Shown: positions 47,121 to 59,592 of the stretch, one piece after another
How positions within the stretch are numbered: position 1 is the first letter of the stretch
How the letters are laid out: every line of letters starts with the position of its first letter
Assembly: GCA_002812745.2 (NCBI GenBank)
Contig: NCSJ02000105.1
Span: 1 to 64,000 of the forward strand
Length of the DNA: 64,000 nucleotides
Direction of reading: 5' to 3'
Source: Scytalidium lignicola
Taxonomy: Eukaryota; Ascomycota; Leotiomycetes
Translations under genes and position numbers: made by a program
The notes under the pieces: generated by a model
Database searches by the model: none
What the model saw: only the letters and a program-made list of their open reading frames with translations
Told to the model about the DNA's origin: nothing

Positions 47121-48922
47121 GGTGATAGCTTGTGACTTTGATTCTGCTATTCAGTTAAAAAGACACGTTGAGGTCGTCCCGTAGAGAAGTAGGTATAGTT
47201 CAAGGCAATATCCGTCCAGCGGGTCTTTTAAGAAAAAGAAAAAGAATAATAGTTAAAAAATAATGGCACNAAAAAAGAAGGTGAACCGTGGCTGGCGGCG
47301 TCAACGCGCAGAGAAGTACAAGAACAGGCACACAAAAAGAAGAGAAAGGTATAAGAATAGAAAGGGAGCCTGCCCAGAAGAAACGAGGGAAGATGGCTTC
47401 AATTAATGTTTGGTTTCCGAAGCCAAGATCTGCTGATGCGGAGAGAAGAGGGAGAGAAAAAAATACGAGAGAAGAAACTTTGGATTCATCTTAGGACGAA
47501 TCTAAGAAAAGCATCAGGTACCATCAATCATGCGCTTCGAGGCGAGTTTCAGCAACGATCATCCAAGCTCCACCCCACTAGTGGTCTGAGGGTCGGATTG
47601 CTGTGGACATGGGGGAAAACCTTACCCAGACTTGACAGCACCGGAATGGTTTCTTGGACTCGAAAACTCGGCTGCGATAGCATCAAGAAAGCTTCGCGTC
47701 GTCGCAGAAGAGCCTGGTTGGAACATCCAGTGTCAGATGCTACAGCCACGACTCGAGGGGGCTGGGCCAGCATCGAGTCAAGGATTGCGTGGAGACAGAG
47801 AGTGACGTTTCCCTGGTGAATTCGTCATGAATCTCCCTCCAGTGCAGGCCAGGATTGAAACTCCAAGCGACGAGGGATAGGGGAAGCGAGACCGCTTCAG
47901 CTAGGCGTGCTGGCGGACTAGGCCACTTTCTGAGGACCAAGACCGTCTAGTAAGGCTACTTCTAGGCCTTTGTAACCTACGGTGTGGCGATGAAGCAGAA
48001 GAGAAACGGAGATGAGGTTGATTTGGGTCGAATGGAGGCCAAGAGACTCGTGCCGGTCGACGATCAGGGGCGGTTAGGAGGCGTCGAGGGGTCGTTTGGG
48101 AGTTTCGCTTGACACACGCCCTGAAGCGAGCGGCGTATCAGATTACTTGGCCAGGGGGTGGTCTTTAAGGCACGTGACTCGTCTGATATCCCAAACCAGC
48201 CAATCAACGTTAGCAAAGAGCTCATGGCTGCCAAGCGAGGCCATATTGCAACGCTAATCCTTTCTTGATCTAGGTTAATGGCTAGCCAGGCCTCGGGCGT
48301 CACGCACGACATAATTATTGGCGGTTTGTTGACATGTCGAATCTATTCTTGTAATTAAACATCTTCATTCTCTTCAACCTGCTATTTGAAGAGACTCCCA
48401 CTCTAGTCTTAGCGCCCATGGTAATGTAATATTGGAATAAATAACTGTTACCGTTTCCTCCATTCTCATACGTCTTTTGTTCGCTGACCTACCGGACCTA
48501 TTGTTAGCTCCGTGCCGGAGATAATCTTATGGTAACAGTCCGTGTACCGGTATACCAATCACAATGCCCAAAACCGTAGTACAGTAATACGGGGAGAATA
48601 ATATGTTATTCTGCACGAAAAAGAAAGGTCTAGCTACGCATTTGCCCATTCCTTTTAAAAACAGCAGCGTACGTAAGGCAGTTGGTCACATGATTAAATG
48701 ATGGCGTAACATTAATCCGATCCGAAGTCCAGCCGTTACAAGTCTTAAGACCCATCATTTGAAACACATAAATGATAAATCAACACTTTTAATACAGACA
48801 TCCTTCATTATACTGATGTATCTGTCCTAGACCTCCCATAATATTTTCTTTGTGTTCTCTTATTCTGATCCCATCCCTCCTTCATCAAACGAATACAAAC
48901 ACCGTTTCAGAAACAACAAGAC
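47121..48922. other. Intergenic, no supported gene
   Basis: 1.8 kb with several short overlapping ORFs on both strands, none with a domain or splice-linked partner. Purine-rich around 47,280-47,500. One N flanks an A run near 47,270. Confidence 0.5.
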
Positions 48923-50552
48923 CTATAAAAACCACCTAAACTCCTCTACCGATGGCCCATCCCTCAACAAACTCGTCGGTACATCCCTCGCCAAGATCTT
49001 CCTCCCGGCCTTCCGATCCCTCCTCTTATTATCCCAAATCATATAACTACCTAGACACGCCGTGATTAGAGCCCCACACGCACCAAACACCGCCGTCGTG
49101 ATCAAGGCAGGAGTATATTTCGGCGCGTCCTTAGCGAGGAAGATATTCGAGCTGACCAGCCCCATGAGGTTGGCCAGCGGGACGCCAATGGATGTCAAGA
49201 CCACGCGGCGACCCTCGTGCGCTATATTATTATTGTACCAGGTGGAGAGGAGGACCGATGGCGCCGACGTGCCCCAGCACATCATGAAGGTGGCGAAGTA
49301 GGCGACATGAATATTCTTGGTGACATCGGAGATGGCGGCGTAGATGATGAACCCGATGAAAGTGAAGGCGTAGCCTAGGATGATGAACGGGAAACGCAGG
49401 CGGACGGCATCGGACGAGAAGGCAAGGATAAGCAGCATGCAAGCGCCGGTAATGTTGGGGGCGACGGTATAGAGGTTGGTCTTGACCGTGGTATAATGCA
49501 GGCGGGAGACGATCTGTGGAAGGAAGAGGGAGACGGATTGGATGGGCACGCCGAGGCAGATTTCGATGCAGAGGAAGGCGTAGCTGGAAGGGTACTTGAA
49601 GATCTTGAGCGATTCCTTGAAGTTGAGTTTCTCGCCGACGATAGAGGACGAGTCAACTTGGATACGGTGGAAGGCGAGGGCTTTCTCCTCCTCGTTGAGG
49701 AATTTCGCCTGCGAGGCACTGAGCGGGAGATACCAGTAGGCGAAGACGGAGAAGCAGACGGAGGCAGCACCTTCGATGATGAACAAGTAGCGCCAGTCGA
49801 AGATGGAGGACTTGATATGGAAGACGCCAAAGGCAAGGAGGCCCGAGAAGGCGTTGGCAATGTTGGAGGCCGCGTAGAAGATGGCAAGACGGCGGGCGAG
49901 CTCTCCACGGCGGTAAAACGTCGTCTGATAGTAGATGACCAAGGGGAAGAAAGCAGATTCAGACATACCCAGGAACCAGCGGAGGGCGAAGATACCGCCG
50001 AAGTTGGTGGTGGCCGCGGAGAGCAGAGTGAAGGAACCAAAAGAGAACATCATGAGTGGCAGAGCGCGAGCGGCTCCGAATTTCTTCCCAAGCATGGCAA
50101 GGGGTAGAGCAAAGAGAACATAAGGCACGAAGAAGATGGAGACGATATCATTATATTTGTTGGCGGTGAAGTGGAGGTCTGGTCTAGTTAGATTTGAGTT
50201 GCAAGAGCTAATGAGTTCTGAGACTACTCACCTTTGCTGAGACCAGCAGTTTGGGCATTTCCCAAATTCCCCTTGTCGAGCGCATTGAAAAGATCTGATA
50301 AAAGTGAGCATGTTATTCGAGTGACATCGATTTACGTTAAGACTTACACATCACGGCCAGGACGGGTAGAATACGGATATCGAACTTGCGGCACAACTTG
50401 CGTTCAGCTACATGGTCGACGACTCTAGCCGTCTCTTGGACATTTCCCGTCGAGCTCTCAATATCATTCACGGAGGTTGCGATTTCCTTGGTTGGTGACT
50501 CCGAGCCATTAGAGACCACTTGAAGGTCCTTCTCGTCTTTGTCAGACGTCAT
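48923..50552 (-). CDS. MFS transporter, DAL5/TNA1-type anion:cation symporter
   Basis: Exons 50552-50348, 50294-50232 and 50178-48923; 507 aa. After a ~60-residue polar N-terminus the protein shows the 12-helix MFS core. RKFDIRILPVLAVMYLFNAL with DKGNLGNAQ is the signature entry of the allantoate/nicotinate/pantothenate permease family, followed by NDIVSIFFVPYVLFALPLAM, RWFLGMSESAFFPLVIYY and RRGELARRLAIFYAASNIAN. Substrates in this family are small organic anions such as vitamins, allantoate or carboxylates; which one cannot be told. A 203-aa ORF on the opposite strand and another in a shifted frame are shadows of this GC-rich gene. Confidence 0.9.
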
Positions 50553-52463
50553 ATTGAGGGTGGTATCTAAACACGACGATACAGCCACGGAGAAGTATGT
50601 ATATACAGTCAAACTGCGATGATTGACAATGGCGAGAGAGGTGAAGGAGGAGGAGGAGGAAGAAAAAAATGAAGGGCTCGAGAAGGATAAAGAGGGGAAA
50701 CTCGGTGTGAAGATCGACAGGCCGGTGATTAGATATAAATAAGCTTAGAATGTTTGTTATACGACTGGGCCCCTTGCTCTGTTCTATCTCCTTCCCACGA
50801 GGTTGGTACGAGAGAGACAGAGATGGATAGATAGATGACGTGCGCTTCAGGGCAACCCGATCCGGCCCTCATTTCCATCCATCTAACTCCGCGCTGTGGT
50901 AATGTTGGATGCGTTGCACTGTAACCCATGTTCTGGATCACGATTGCCATTTCTCCTATTTCCAATACCCCACGCTCAAAGCTCAGACTCACACTCTCTA
51001 TTCCCTCATCCTTCCGTCCAATCATCCACGATCCCCAATCCCCAATCACTGAGCAACCCTGCCATAATGCCACACCATCCTGTGCTTCTCCGCCATTCAT
51101 CTCTCCCATCATCAATTTCCTCACTCGTGCTCTTTTGTCGCTGTCTTTCATTCTCGCCTCTTCCTTGGCTCGGACCGATGCAGAGATAAGAGCGTCACAT
51201 ACCGTAATTAAGTCGTTAACCAGGGTACTCGCAACCAGGATTGAGGCCGATTGGACAAGCTCCGTTGCTCAAATGTCCAATGATCATGATTCTTTCGCTG
51301 CCTTATCTCGACAGATGGGCTGATAAGAAGTAGGGGTCTTTAGAGTCGGGGAAGAGTTCGTGTACGGTCCTTTTGCGAAACAAATGACTGGCCAAATAAA
51401 GCACGAAAACGATCATCAATCAATCAGCCTTACAGCACAAAAGGGACTTCCGTATTCGTTTGATTGTGGCAAAGTTTTGTGTAAAATAAAGTACAAACAC
51501 AAATACAAAACTCTCTACGATTAAACGCTTTTCTAACGACGTTTTGCTTAATGTAATTAATATCCTATTCACAATTTATAAATATCTTTTTTTTAAATAA
51601 CGTTGGCTTTAAAAGACACATGAAGTTTATTTTATTTATATTTTTCAATCAATTTTCACATTGGCTGGTCACACGTGGAATTCCTCATTCTTGTTTTTTG
51701 TTTTTTTCTCTTTCCTTTTTTCATTAGCACTCCCCGAGCGCCAGGTGCTTGGTATCCGTAGGCTGAACGCAGAACAAGTCAACCAAAACATTTTCCACGC
51801 CGCTAGAGTACGAGATGCTTCCTGCTCTCATTTCCCCAATGGGAATAGTCATTATCCAGCACCGTTACAGTGGGGGGTAGAAGCATCTAGACACCAAATG
51901 TTGGGCGTGGGGGCGGGGAAGCCTGGAAGTTAACCCTAAACGCGCAACCCTACCCTTGCAGACGAACACCTGAAGATCTAAAATAGTGATTTTGCCGCCG
52001 TCGAAACCATAACCCGCGATGCAGATACGACATCGGCCGGGAAGAAATTGCCTGTATCAATAAACAACCTTGCATTCCTTACATAATTAGTATTCCATGG
52101 TGTAACGTAGCATACTGGTCATATATCATATAGGACCGGGGCGAGAAAGAGAGAGAGAGAGAAAAGAGAAAGAGACTTCAGACCTCACCATTTTCCTGCC
52201 TAGTCAACCTCCATATTCTAGACCAGAAATAGACTAAACCGGTTCTATCGTCTGATTTTCATCCATCCATTTGTCCGGTCCATCCTCTATCCTTCCACCT
52301 TCTCATAACGCATCCCACATCTCGCACACGACTACCATTCCAACTATTTCCTGGCTTAGAGATCGTATATACCTCACTCACCGCACATTAAATCCACCAC
52401 TCACACAATCGATCACCAAAATAAGCTCAGCTAATAACACGCATTCCATCGACGACCCCCAAA
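50553..52463. other. Divergent intergenic region, no supported gene
   Basis: 1.9 kb separating the MFS gene from RidA. An ORF at 50,928-51,323 (131 codons) lacks any domain and overlaps others on the minus strand. CA-rich sequence before 52,464 looks like a fungal 5' leader. Confidence 0.5.
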
Positions 52464-53219
52464 ATGTCAACCAAGACCCCCATCCTCACCTCCAAAGCCC
52501 CCAAGCCCCTTCCAGGCATCTACTCCCAGGCCATCGTGGCTAACGGCATGGTCTACTGCTCTGGCGCCGTCCCCATGGATGCTGAGACGGGAAAGCTTAT
52601 TGACGGGGATGTTCAAGCTCACACAGTGCGTTTCCTCCTGTTTTACCCGTTTTGTATCATGTTGTCTCTTCTATCCAACATTACATCCTCTTCATATCTA
52701 CTGAAGTTGAATCTCGTCCATCACTATCCCATATTGCTCTTCATCCTTTATTACTATAGTCTCCCGACACAGTAAATAACTGATGAAGTAATACTAACAT
52801 AAAAATAATAGCACAAATGCATCCAAAACCTAACTGCTATTCTGGAAGCTGCTGGGTCTAGTATCGACAAGGTGGTCAAAGTGAATGTTTTCCTGGCTAA
52901 CATGGATGATTTCGCGGCTATGAACGAAGTGTACTGTACGTACTGGGGAGATGTTAAGCCTTGTCGAACGTGAGTTTTTCCTTTCCTTCGTTTCTTCTTT
53001 CTTCTTCTTTCTCTCTTTCTCTATTCATTACTCTGCTTGATCTTTTAAGGTGGAAGATGGAAAAACCTACTCAAGAGTTAAAAGAGAGGATAGGGTGGAG
53101 GATGTAGGAGACGTAAATATATATAACCACTGCTAAAGTTTTCTACCAACAGATGCGTCGCAGTTAAGACACTGCCGTTGAATACAGATGTCGAGATTGA
53201 ATGCGTGGCTGTTTTGTGA
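52464..53219 (+). CDS. RidA/YjgF/UK114-family enamine/imine deaminase
   Basis: Exons 52464-52625, 52812-52969 and 53153-53219; 128 aa, the normal family length. RidA proteins hydrolyse reactive enamines and imines, notably 2-aminoacrylate released by PLP enzymes, to keto acids and ammonia. Landmarks are APKPLPGIYSQAIVANGMVY, the CSGAVPMDAETGKLIDGDV strand-loop, and NEVYCTYWGDVKPCRTCVAV, in which R106 corresponds to the substrate-binding Arg105 of E. coli RidA. No mitochondrial leader is visible, so it is probably cytosolic. The first intron is long for this locus (186 nt). Confidence 0.93.
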
Positions 53220-53576
53220 TGGATGGGAAGGAATTATTAGTAGATAGGGAGAAGGCAGCCAGGAAAGCATAGCATAGCAGAGAACTTAAAAAAAAGAATA
53301 TATTCAATATAACCAACACCATTATATATGGTGTTGATTTATAACGTATAGATGGTATGATGAGTCTTACGTATGATATGCTATGATATGCTATGATATC
53401 CTGTGAATGCAGTAAAAAAATATATGCTTACTTCCTAATCCCAAAACCTCCAAAATCTCACTGAACGTGCTTTTGAAATGGAAATAATGCAGCTCCTCCA
53501 ATCTTTGCAATCTCACGATTTAGTATTATTTTCATTCCGAGATTCAAGTTCTCTTTTTCAACCTGATCCCCAATCC
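53220..53576. other. Convergent 3' intergenic region
   Basis: Short AT-rich gap between RidA and the aldolase gene. It contains a tandem CTATGATATG-type repeat at about 53,372-53,400; no gene. Confidence 0.6.
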
Positions 53577-54575
53577 TCACAACTGCCTCTCACATTCAAC
53601 CAACTCCTCAAACCCTTTCACCAACTTCTGCCTCTCCTCTCCCTCCACCCTGGGCAGTGGCCGTCTNCCCCCAACCCCCATACCCCCAATATTCCTGCAT
53701 TGCAACCTTAGTCCCCAGCACCCCGGACCTAATTGCCACCCAATCACCCCTAGCCAATACCTCTTGTAACCCCTGCGCCTCCTTCACCTCCCCGCGCTCA
53801 TACAGCTGCATGACCCTTACACACAGCTTCGGCGCGATATTGGCAATCCCTGCGATGATGCCCGCGCGCCTGCCATCAGCGTCGGGAGAGTAAAGTCCCC
53901 TGACCCGCCAAAGCAGAGGAAAGGCGCCTCATCGTCGTCGCGGTCCTTTAGCGCCGCAGCAACGCGATTCAACTTCCCGGTGTTACCGCACGTGAACTTG
54001 CACCCGACGATATTCGGATGCCGTCCCAGTTTAATCAGGGTGCTAGAATCGAGGTCCAGTCCCGCTGCGCCGCCGGGGAAGTTGTAGATGATGATTGGGA
54101 TGGGTGATTGATCCGCTACTTCGGTGAAGAAGTCGGTGATGGTGGATGGCGAGTGTAGACCTTGGTAGTAGCTTGGTGGAAGCACCAGCGCGTAGTCTCC
54201 TCCAGATTGATGCGCTTCTTTGCACAGGGAGATGGTCTCGCGGGTTGATTGGGCGCCACAGCCTACGATGAGAGGCATGGAGGTGAAGCCCGCGGCATCG
54301 AGGGCCTCGCGCGTGCGTGTAGTCACGGCCTTGCGCTCGTCATGGCTCAAGTGAGTGGCTTCGCCGTTGGAGCCCTGAACGGTGATTCCTGTGATGCCTG
54401 CACGAGCTAATCGTATGGCGTGGGAGGCAACGGTCTTGAAGTCGATGTCTTCCGTCTCTGGGTCGAAGAAGACAACGGTAGCGACGTAGATGCCCGGAGT
54501 TAACGGGCGAGAGCTGCCGTGGCCGTTTGTGGTTTTTTCTTTAGATGTCATAGCGGGGTTTAGAATGAGCACCAT
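53577..54575 (-). CDS. DHDPS/HOGA-family class I aldolase (frame errors present)
   Basis: About 332 aa from the ATG at 54575 (or 54551) to the stop at 53577. It is a TIM-barrel aldolase of the dihydrodipicolinate synthase/4-hydroxy-2-oxoglutarate aldolase group: GSNGE at residues 68-72, the conserved Tyr in PIIIYNFPG (Y164) and the Schiff-base Lys in IVGCKFTCG (K193). The frame breaks twice. Near 53,870-53,880, after LPTLMAG, one base appears lost in a GC run. The N at 53,667 must be skipped so that GYGGWG continues into RRPLPRVEGEERQ. The second break is clearly an assembly artefact and the first may be too. Fungal members include L-threo-3-deoxy-hexulosonate aldolase; the exact substrate is undetermined. 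Confidence 0.8.
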
Positions 54576-55379
54576 AGTGGAAATTAAATAGCGGTAGTGA
54601 TGATGATTAATAATGGTGATGCTGCTGCTTCTAGTGATGATAGAAGCAGTAGTATATGCAATCGAGTGAGATCAGAGAGATAAAAGATGAAGAGAAGGTT
54701 CAACTTAAAGAAATAAACAAAAAGAAGAGCACACAGATGATCTCCCCAGGGAATGAACACAGGTATATATAAGAAAAGAAGAATCTGAGCCCATCGCGAC
54801 CTCGACCTAAACTTGAGAAGTTGTCTCTAACCCTCAATCCTGGGGAGTGGGATCCTCGTGACATGGATCAGAGTTATTACCTGAGTAAAAGCCCGCGGGC
54901 GGGAAAGAATGAACCAGATCTATTTCTGGCCTAGAACTGATGGTTCAACTAGCTACAATGTCATCGTCAAATTCCAAGCTTTATTGCGTTGGTGGTTGGA
55001 GCCAAAAAGCCGAACAACGTTGCCCGCATAACTAGGCCAGATTGGGAGACGCAGGGGGCTGGTGAGATCAAGGAGGTTCATCCCACGTAGAACATGGGGT
55101 GCAGGTACCTTGTTTCTGCGTGGGATGGACGGATGGATGGGCTGCAGGACTACGGTGGTTGGTAAGGTATATTGCGGGTATAATGTGATGGATGTGATAC
55201 GTTCAGGTTGGGCTCACGAATGCTCATACAAATACGGTAATTACATGCGTATATATATAAAAAATGCCTCACTCATTAAATAGTAGTTAGCCAATCTATC
55301 ATCTTAATTGCAGGCAATCATCGAGATTCGTGATCACCTCCCCCCCCCTCTAAGTTCACATCGCCTCACGCCGTCCCTC
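54576..55379. other. Intergenic, no gene
   Basis: Promoter side of the aldolase gene and 3' flank of the esterase gene. No domain-bearing ORF. Confidence 0.55.
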
Positions 55380-56500
55380 TTACGCAAACGCCTCCTTCAA
55401 GCCTTCCACAAAGTATGTTATGGCCTGTCTCCCAGCCTCTAGCGCCCCATCCATGGCCAGAAAAGGATGTGGTTGGCCATGCATGACATGCATATCCACT
55501 CGAGCTCCTGCTCCCTTGAGCTTCTCCGCGAACTGCTCCCCTTCGGAGCGCAGAACGTCCAGCTCCCCCACGACGATCACGGCATATGGCAACTTAGCCC
55601 AGTCGCCTTGCCAGAGCAGCGGGCTCGACTCCGGGTGGGCCCAGTCTTCAGCGTGGGGGAGGTAGTGCTTGCGGTACCAGATCATCTTCTCGGCCGGCAA
55701 ACCGGGCGTGTGCTGGTTCTCCTTGTACGTAGTGTTGTTGCTCGGGTCGGCCGTGTTGTCCATGACGGGCACGGAGAGCAGCTGGATGGATATCTTGGCA
55801 GTTCCCCGGGTTGCTGCTCGTTGACATATGATGGCAGCGAGATTGCCTCCTGCTGAGGACCCCCCCGTGCCAATCTTAGATGTGTCGAGATCGAGCAATG
55901 ATCGGCCGCCTTCTTCTCGCAGGACCCATAAGAGCGCCTCCCATGAATCCTCAACGGCTGCGGGGAATGGGTCTTCAGGTGCTAACCTGGTGAATTGGTC
56001 AGTATTATGAGATATACACATATTTGTACACACATATATGAAAAGGTTAAAGGATGATATAGAGAGAGAGGAAAAGAGAAAAGTGACCTGTAATCCACAC
56101 TCACAACCACGCATTTCGCACGCGCACATAAGTTCGTTGCTACGACGTTCTCCGTGTCAATGTTGCCCAGTACCCAGCCACCACCGTGGAAGTAGATCAT
56201 GACCGGCCAGCCATTCGCCGGCTTCTCTCCTTTTGGCGTAAAACATCGCACTCTGATGTCTGGTCCCTTGCTCTCGACTCGTGCGAAGGTATAATCCTCC
56301 GTCTTAGCTACTGGCAGCATAGGCCCGGCGCCATAGTTCAGCGTGCCGCTGGCTCGCGAGACGGAGATGGGCTGGTAGTGGACTTGCTGCTTGCCAGAGA
56401 TGTGTTCATTATAGATGGCGACGTATTCAGGATGGATGCGGTCAACGATGGTGGGATGTAAAGGGTAGGGCGGTTGAGGATGAGAATGAGAATGAGGCAT
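55380..56500 (-). CDS. Alpha/beta hydrolase, HSL-type esterase/lipase
   Basis: Exons 56500-56088 and 55986-55380; 339 aa. Member of the hormone-sensitive-lipase (alpha/beta hydrolase fold-3) family: the oxyanion-hole HGGGW at residues 105-109, the VVSVDYRLAPEDPFPAAVED motif, the nucleophile in GSSAG (S182), Asp281 in GELDVL and His311 in HGQPHPF complete the catalytic triad. No signal peptide, so it is likely cytosolic. Such enzymes hydrolyse short-chain esters or lactones and often sit in fungal catabolic or secondary-metabolite clusters. The intron (101 nt) splits the Arg codon of DYR. Confidence 0.92.
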
Positions 56501-57522
56501 GATGGCTTTAATGTTATGGCGATGATCTTGGATGGAGAGTTTTCATTGAGTATTGAGTACTTATTAATTGTTTATCAACCGATCTTTAAAGTTGAATACA
56601 GTTCATATATACAGCCNTTTTTTTTCTTCAATCTTTTTTTTATACTATTTTTCATGTGACCTGGTCGATATCGGACCCTCAACGGCCAGGTCACGGATCC
56701 ATCAGTCATGCAGTCGCTCACTAAAAAGACGCCCAGCATTATTGCGGCCGGCTCTTGCTCCTCTCCTCTCTTCTCCTCCTCTCATCTCTTTTCCTGTCCC
56801 ATTATTGATGGAACAGTCCGGCAAATTCGCCCGGAACATAAGATAAGAGACCCTCGGAGCTGCAAAACCTATCGATTGGTTCATAAATGCCCTTGCTTAG
56901 TGCTCTCTGTGTACCTGCCTAATTGGGCACCAAGCAAAAATGACGCACAAAGAAGAGAGAAGCGGAGATCAGGGCATAACTTGATCGAACTTGATCTGGA
57001 CTCTTTTGGCCTTGCGTAGCGGGTTGTGATGGAGGGAGGAAGGGGTGTCTCGTGGCTGCTTGCCCGACTCTAGGAGAAAGCTAGACCTGGGGCAGCGGCG
57101 TTTTGGTTTGTCAAGGTTACATTGTTCGGAGAACAGTTCCAGAGTCCACTGTCTTATTACAAGCATCAGTCCCAGATCGACCGAGCGGAGAGAGGTTAGA
57201 GGTTAACTCTTTTTCCCGGCAATGGTAAGCATTAGAGGATGACAGGGGAGTTGGACCGCGTGGGGGTTGGAGGTTGGGGGTTGGGGGTTGGAATGTATCT
57301 TCTCTCCCATTCTTGGACGCCTCGGACAGTGGATCACGATGCCGACTACGGATGAATGTCCTGTTTGCACACAGCTATGGAGGGTGAAAGTATATGACGA
57401 CAATTATGCCAGAGCAGCAGTCATCACAGTCATCACAGCCATCACAGCCCGAATATCTCCTAGATGAGCCATGAGCCACGAGCCACATCTAGAATTGTAA
57501 TCGCAATATCAAAGACGCCCTA
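56501..57522. promoter_or_regulatory. Divergent intergenic region between esterase and PLP enzyme
   Basis: About 1.0 kb between two divergent start codons, so it contains both promoters. It holds a G-rich run of GGGGGTT units at about 57,263-57,293 and a CATCACAG-type tandem repeat near 57,420-57,450. No gene. Confidence 0.5.
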
Positions 57523-59021
57523 ATGTCATCCTTCTACACCGTCTCTCCCAAAGAGGAACTGTCCTCGGTGTATGTAGGAAAGAATATCCACAATGTACCA
57601 ACTCCAGCCGCCATTCTTGATCTTGCTGTCGTAAGAAGGAACTGCGAACGCATGCTAGGCGCATGCGAAGCATTACAACTCGAATGGCGAGCTCATGTAA
57701 AGACTCACAAGGTAAGGATTCTCACATATCTATAGTATCATATCTCCCTAACTCCAACATCAGCTGACTTTTGTATTTATTTACCAAGACCATTGAGCTC
57801 ACCCGTCTTCAAGTCGGTTCCTCTCCACTCCGCCCCGCCAATCTCATCGTCTCAACCCTCGTGGAAGCCGAGTTCCTGCTCCCTCTTTTGCAATCCTACC
57901 GCTCGCAAAACCGGCCCCTGAACCTCCTCTATGGACTGCCTCTCTCCCCAGAGCAGATCCCCCGTCTAGCTGCCATTGCCAAACTGCTCGGGCCCCGCAG
58001 CATCAGCATCCTGCTTGACCACCCGGCCCAGCTCGCTCACCTCCCAACGTTCATTGAACTCTCTGGCGGGGTAGTACCTCTAGCTCATATCAAGATTGAT
58101 ATGGGGGGTTGCCGCGCTGGCGTCGTTTTAGGAAGTGAAGGGTTCGACGCTGTCATCAACACGGCACTCAAAGCCCACGAAGACGGTACCATCATCCTCT
58201 CCGGCCTCTACTCCCATGCTGGTCATAGCTATGGCGGCGACAACCCCGTGGCTGCAATGGGCATGCTTCAGGCTGAACTCCTCGCTCTCCAAGCCGCCGC
58301 AGAAAGCATCATCTCAACCTCCAGCTCCTCTTCCCACCTGCCCCCCTTGACCCTATCCGTAGGCTCGTCACCTACTGCCCTCTCTGTGCAGAACCTGCTT
58401 GACAATGATACCTCAACTACCCCTACCACCCCAGAAACTCGCTCCGCCATTCTTTCCCTCCAAACTCTCCTCACGACCCTCAAATCATCCAATCTCATTG
58501 TTGAAATCCACGCTGGTGTCTATCCCACCTTAGACCTACAACAACTTGCCGCTCACTCCCTCACTCCTGCCCGCCTCTCATGGACCGACATCGCCTTTAC
58601 TGTCCTTGCCGAAGTCATCAGCATCTATCCTGGGCGCGGCTCCCATGGTTTTGCTGAATATCTCATCGGCGCCGGCGGGTTAGCATTGGGTCGTGAGTTC
58701 TGCAAGGCATATCCTGGGATGGCGATGCTGACGCCGTGGAATCGCGATGGCGTGGAGATGCCAGGAGAAGAGGTGGCGGTGGAGGCGTACAAGGGATGGA
58801 TTGTGGGCAGGTTTTCACAGGAGCATGGGATCGTGACGTGGTCTGGAGAAAAGGGAGGGGCAGAGCCGGATGAGTTAGTGGTAGGTCAGAAGGTCAGGCT
58901 GTGGCCTAATCATTCGTGTATCACGGGGAGCCATTTTGGGTGGTATTTTATAGTGGATTCAGAGAGTGAGGGGAAGGAGGATGAGATTGTTGATGTTTGG
59001 GTCAAGGCGAGGGGATGGTAG
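57523..59021 (+). CDS. D-serine dehydratase/D-threonine aldolase-type PLP enzyme
   Basis: Exons 57523-57711 and 57789-59021; 473 aa. It has an alanine-racemase-like N-terminal barrel and the D-serine dehydratase-like C-terminal domain. NVPTPAAILDLAVVRRNCER and RAHVKTHK carry the PLP Lys (K60 by position); IKIDMGGCRAG follows; and near the C-terminus LWPNHSC places H438 and C440 like the Zn-binding His/Cys pair of eukaryotic D-serine dehydratase. Family members split D-serine into pyruvate and ammonia, D-threonine into glycine and acetaldehyde, or dehydrate D-3-hydroxyaspartate; the sequence alone does not decide between these. At 473 aa it is somewhat longer than most relatives, with a Ser/Pro-rich insertion near residue 230. 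Confidence 0.9.
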
Positions 59022-59434
59022 GCGGAAAGCTGTGTATGGTATAATGTACCTGCTGGNAAAAAAAGGATAAAAAGGGATATTATATAGAATTGCAGAATTG
59101 AACTCTCAAGTTAAAAAGGCCATTTCCTAGTGACTGACAGAAGTTCTTTTATCAGATGAGAGGATCTTGGGGTTTCGAGATTAATAACAGGCGAAGGTCG
59201 TTATCTTTCAATTAATAAACTACCTTACGTTTAAAAGAGATTTAATTTAAATATCATTTCTTTTTAACAATTAAAACAGAACTAAAGGCTATGCTCAGAT
59301 AGTTACATAACTAAGGGCCTGGCCCTTTAGAGAGGCAGTGTGGAGGAGCAAATCAGCTGATTACTGAATCTTTCAACAGGCTGACTCTGTTCATATGAGA
59401 ACAAATATAGCTAGAATATAATTAAATATGGATA
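59022..59434. other. Intergenic up to the transposon
   Basis: AT-rich, no gene. One N flanks an A run near 59,057. Confidence 0.6.
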
Positions 59435-59474
59435 CCGTAGGTACTCAAATTTAATGGTATAGAACTAGCATGGG
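59435..59474 (+). repeat. Left terminal inverted repeat of the pogo-like element
   Basis: Forty bases that match the reverse complement of 61,368-61,407 without a mismatch; preceded by TA at 59,433-59,434. Confidence 0.93.
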
Positions 59475-59592
59475 CCCACCATTAGCCGAATAAGATCTCG
59501 GAGATCATTTCTCTATGTAGTTTAGTTATGTAAAGTGATCTCAGGTGACTAAATCTTTGAATTATGGATTAATGGTATTAGTAGTCCTAAAA

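Noticed and set aside
47406..48312. Several overlapping ORFs on both strands
   Set aside because: No domain, no consistent frame and no partner exons; treated as intergenic.
49496..50107. 203-codon plus-strand ORF opposite the MFS gene
   Set aside because: It is composed of Gly/Glu/Asp-rich low-complexity sequence that mirrors the third-position GC of the well-supported transporter on the other strand.
50928..51323. 131-codon plus-strand ORF in the MFS-RidA gap
   Set aside because: No domain, overlaps a similar-length ORF on the other strand, and amino-acid use looks random.
57263..57293. G-rich repeat that might form a G-quadruplex
   Set aside because: Only three G-runs of three or more, so a stable four-run quadruplex is doubtful.
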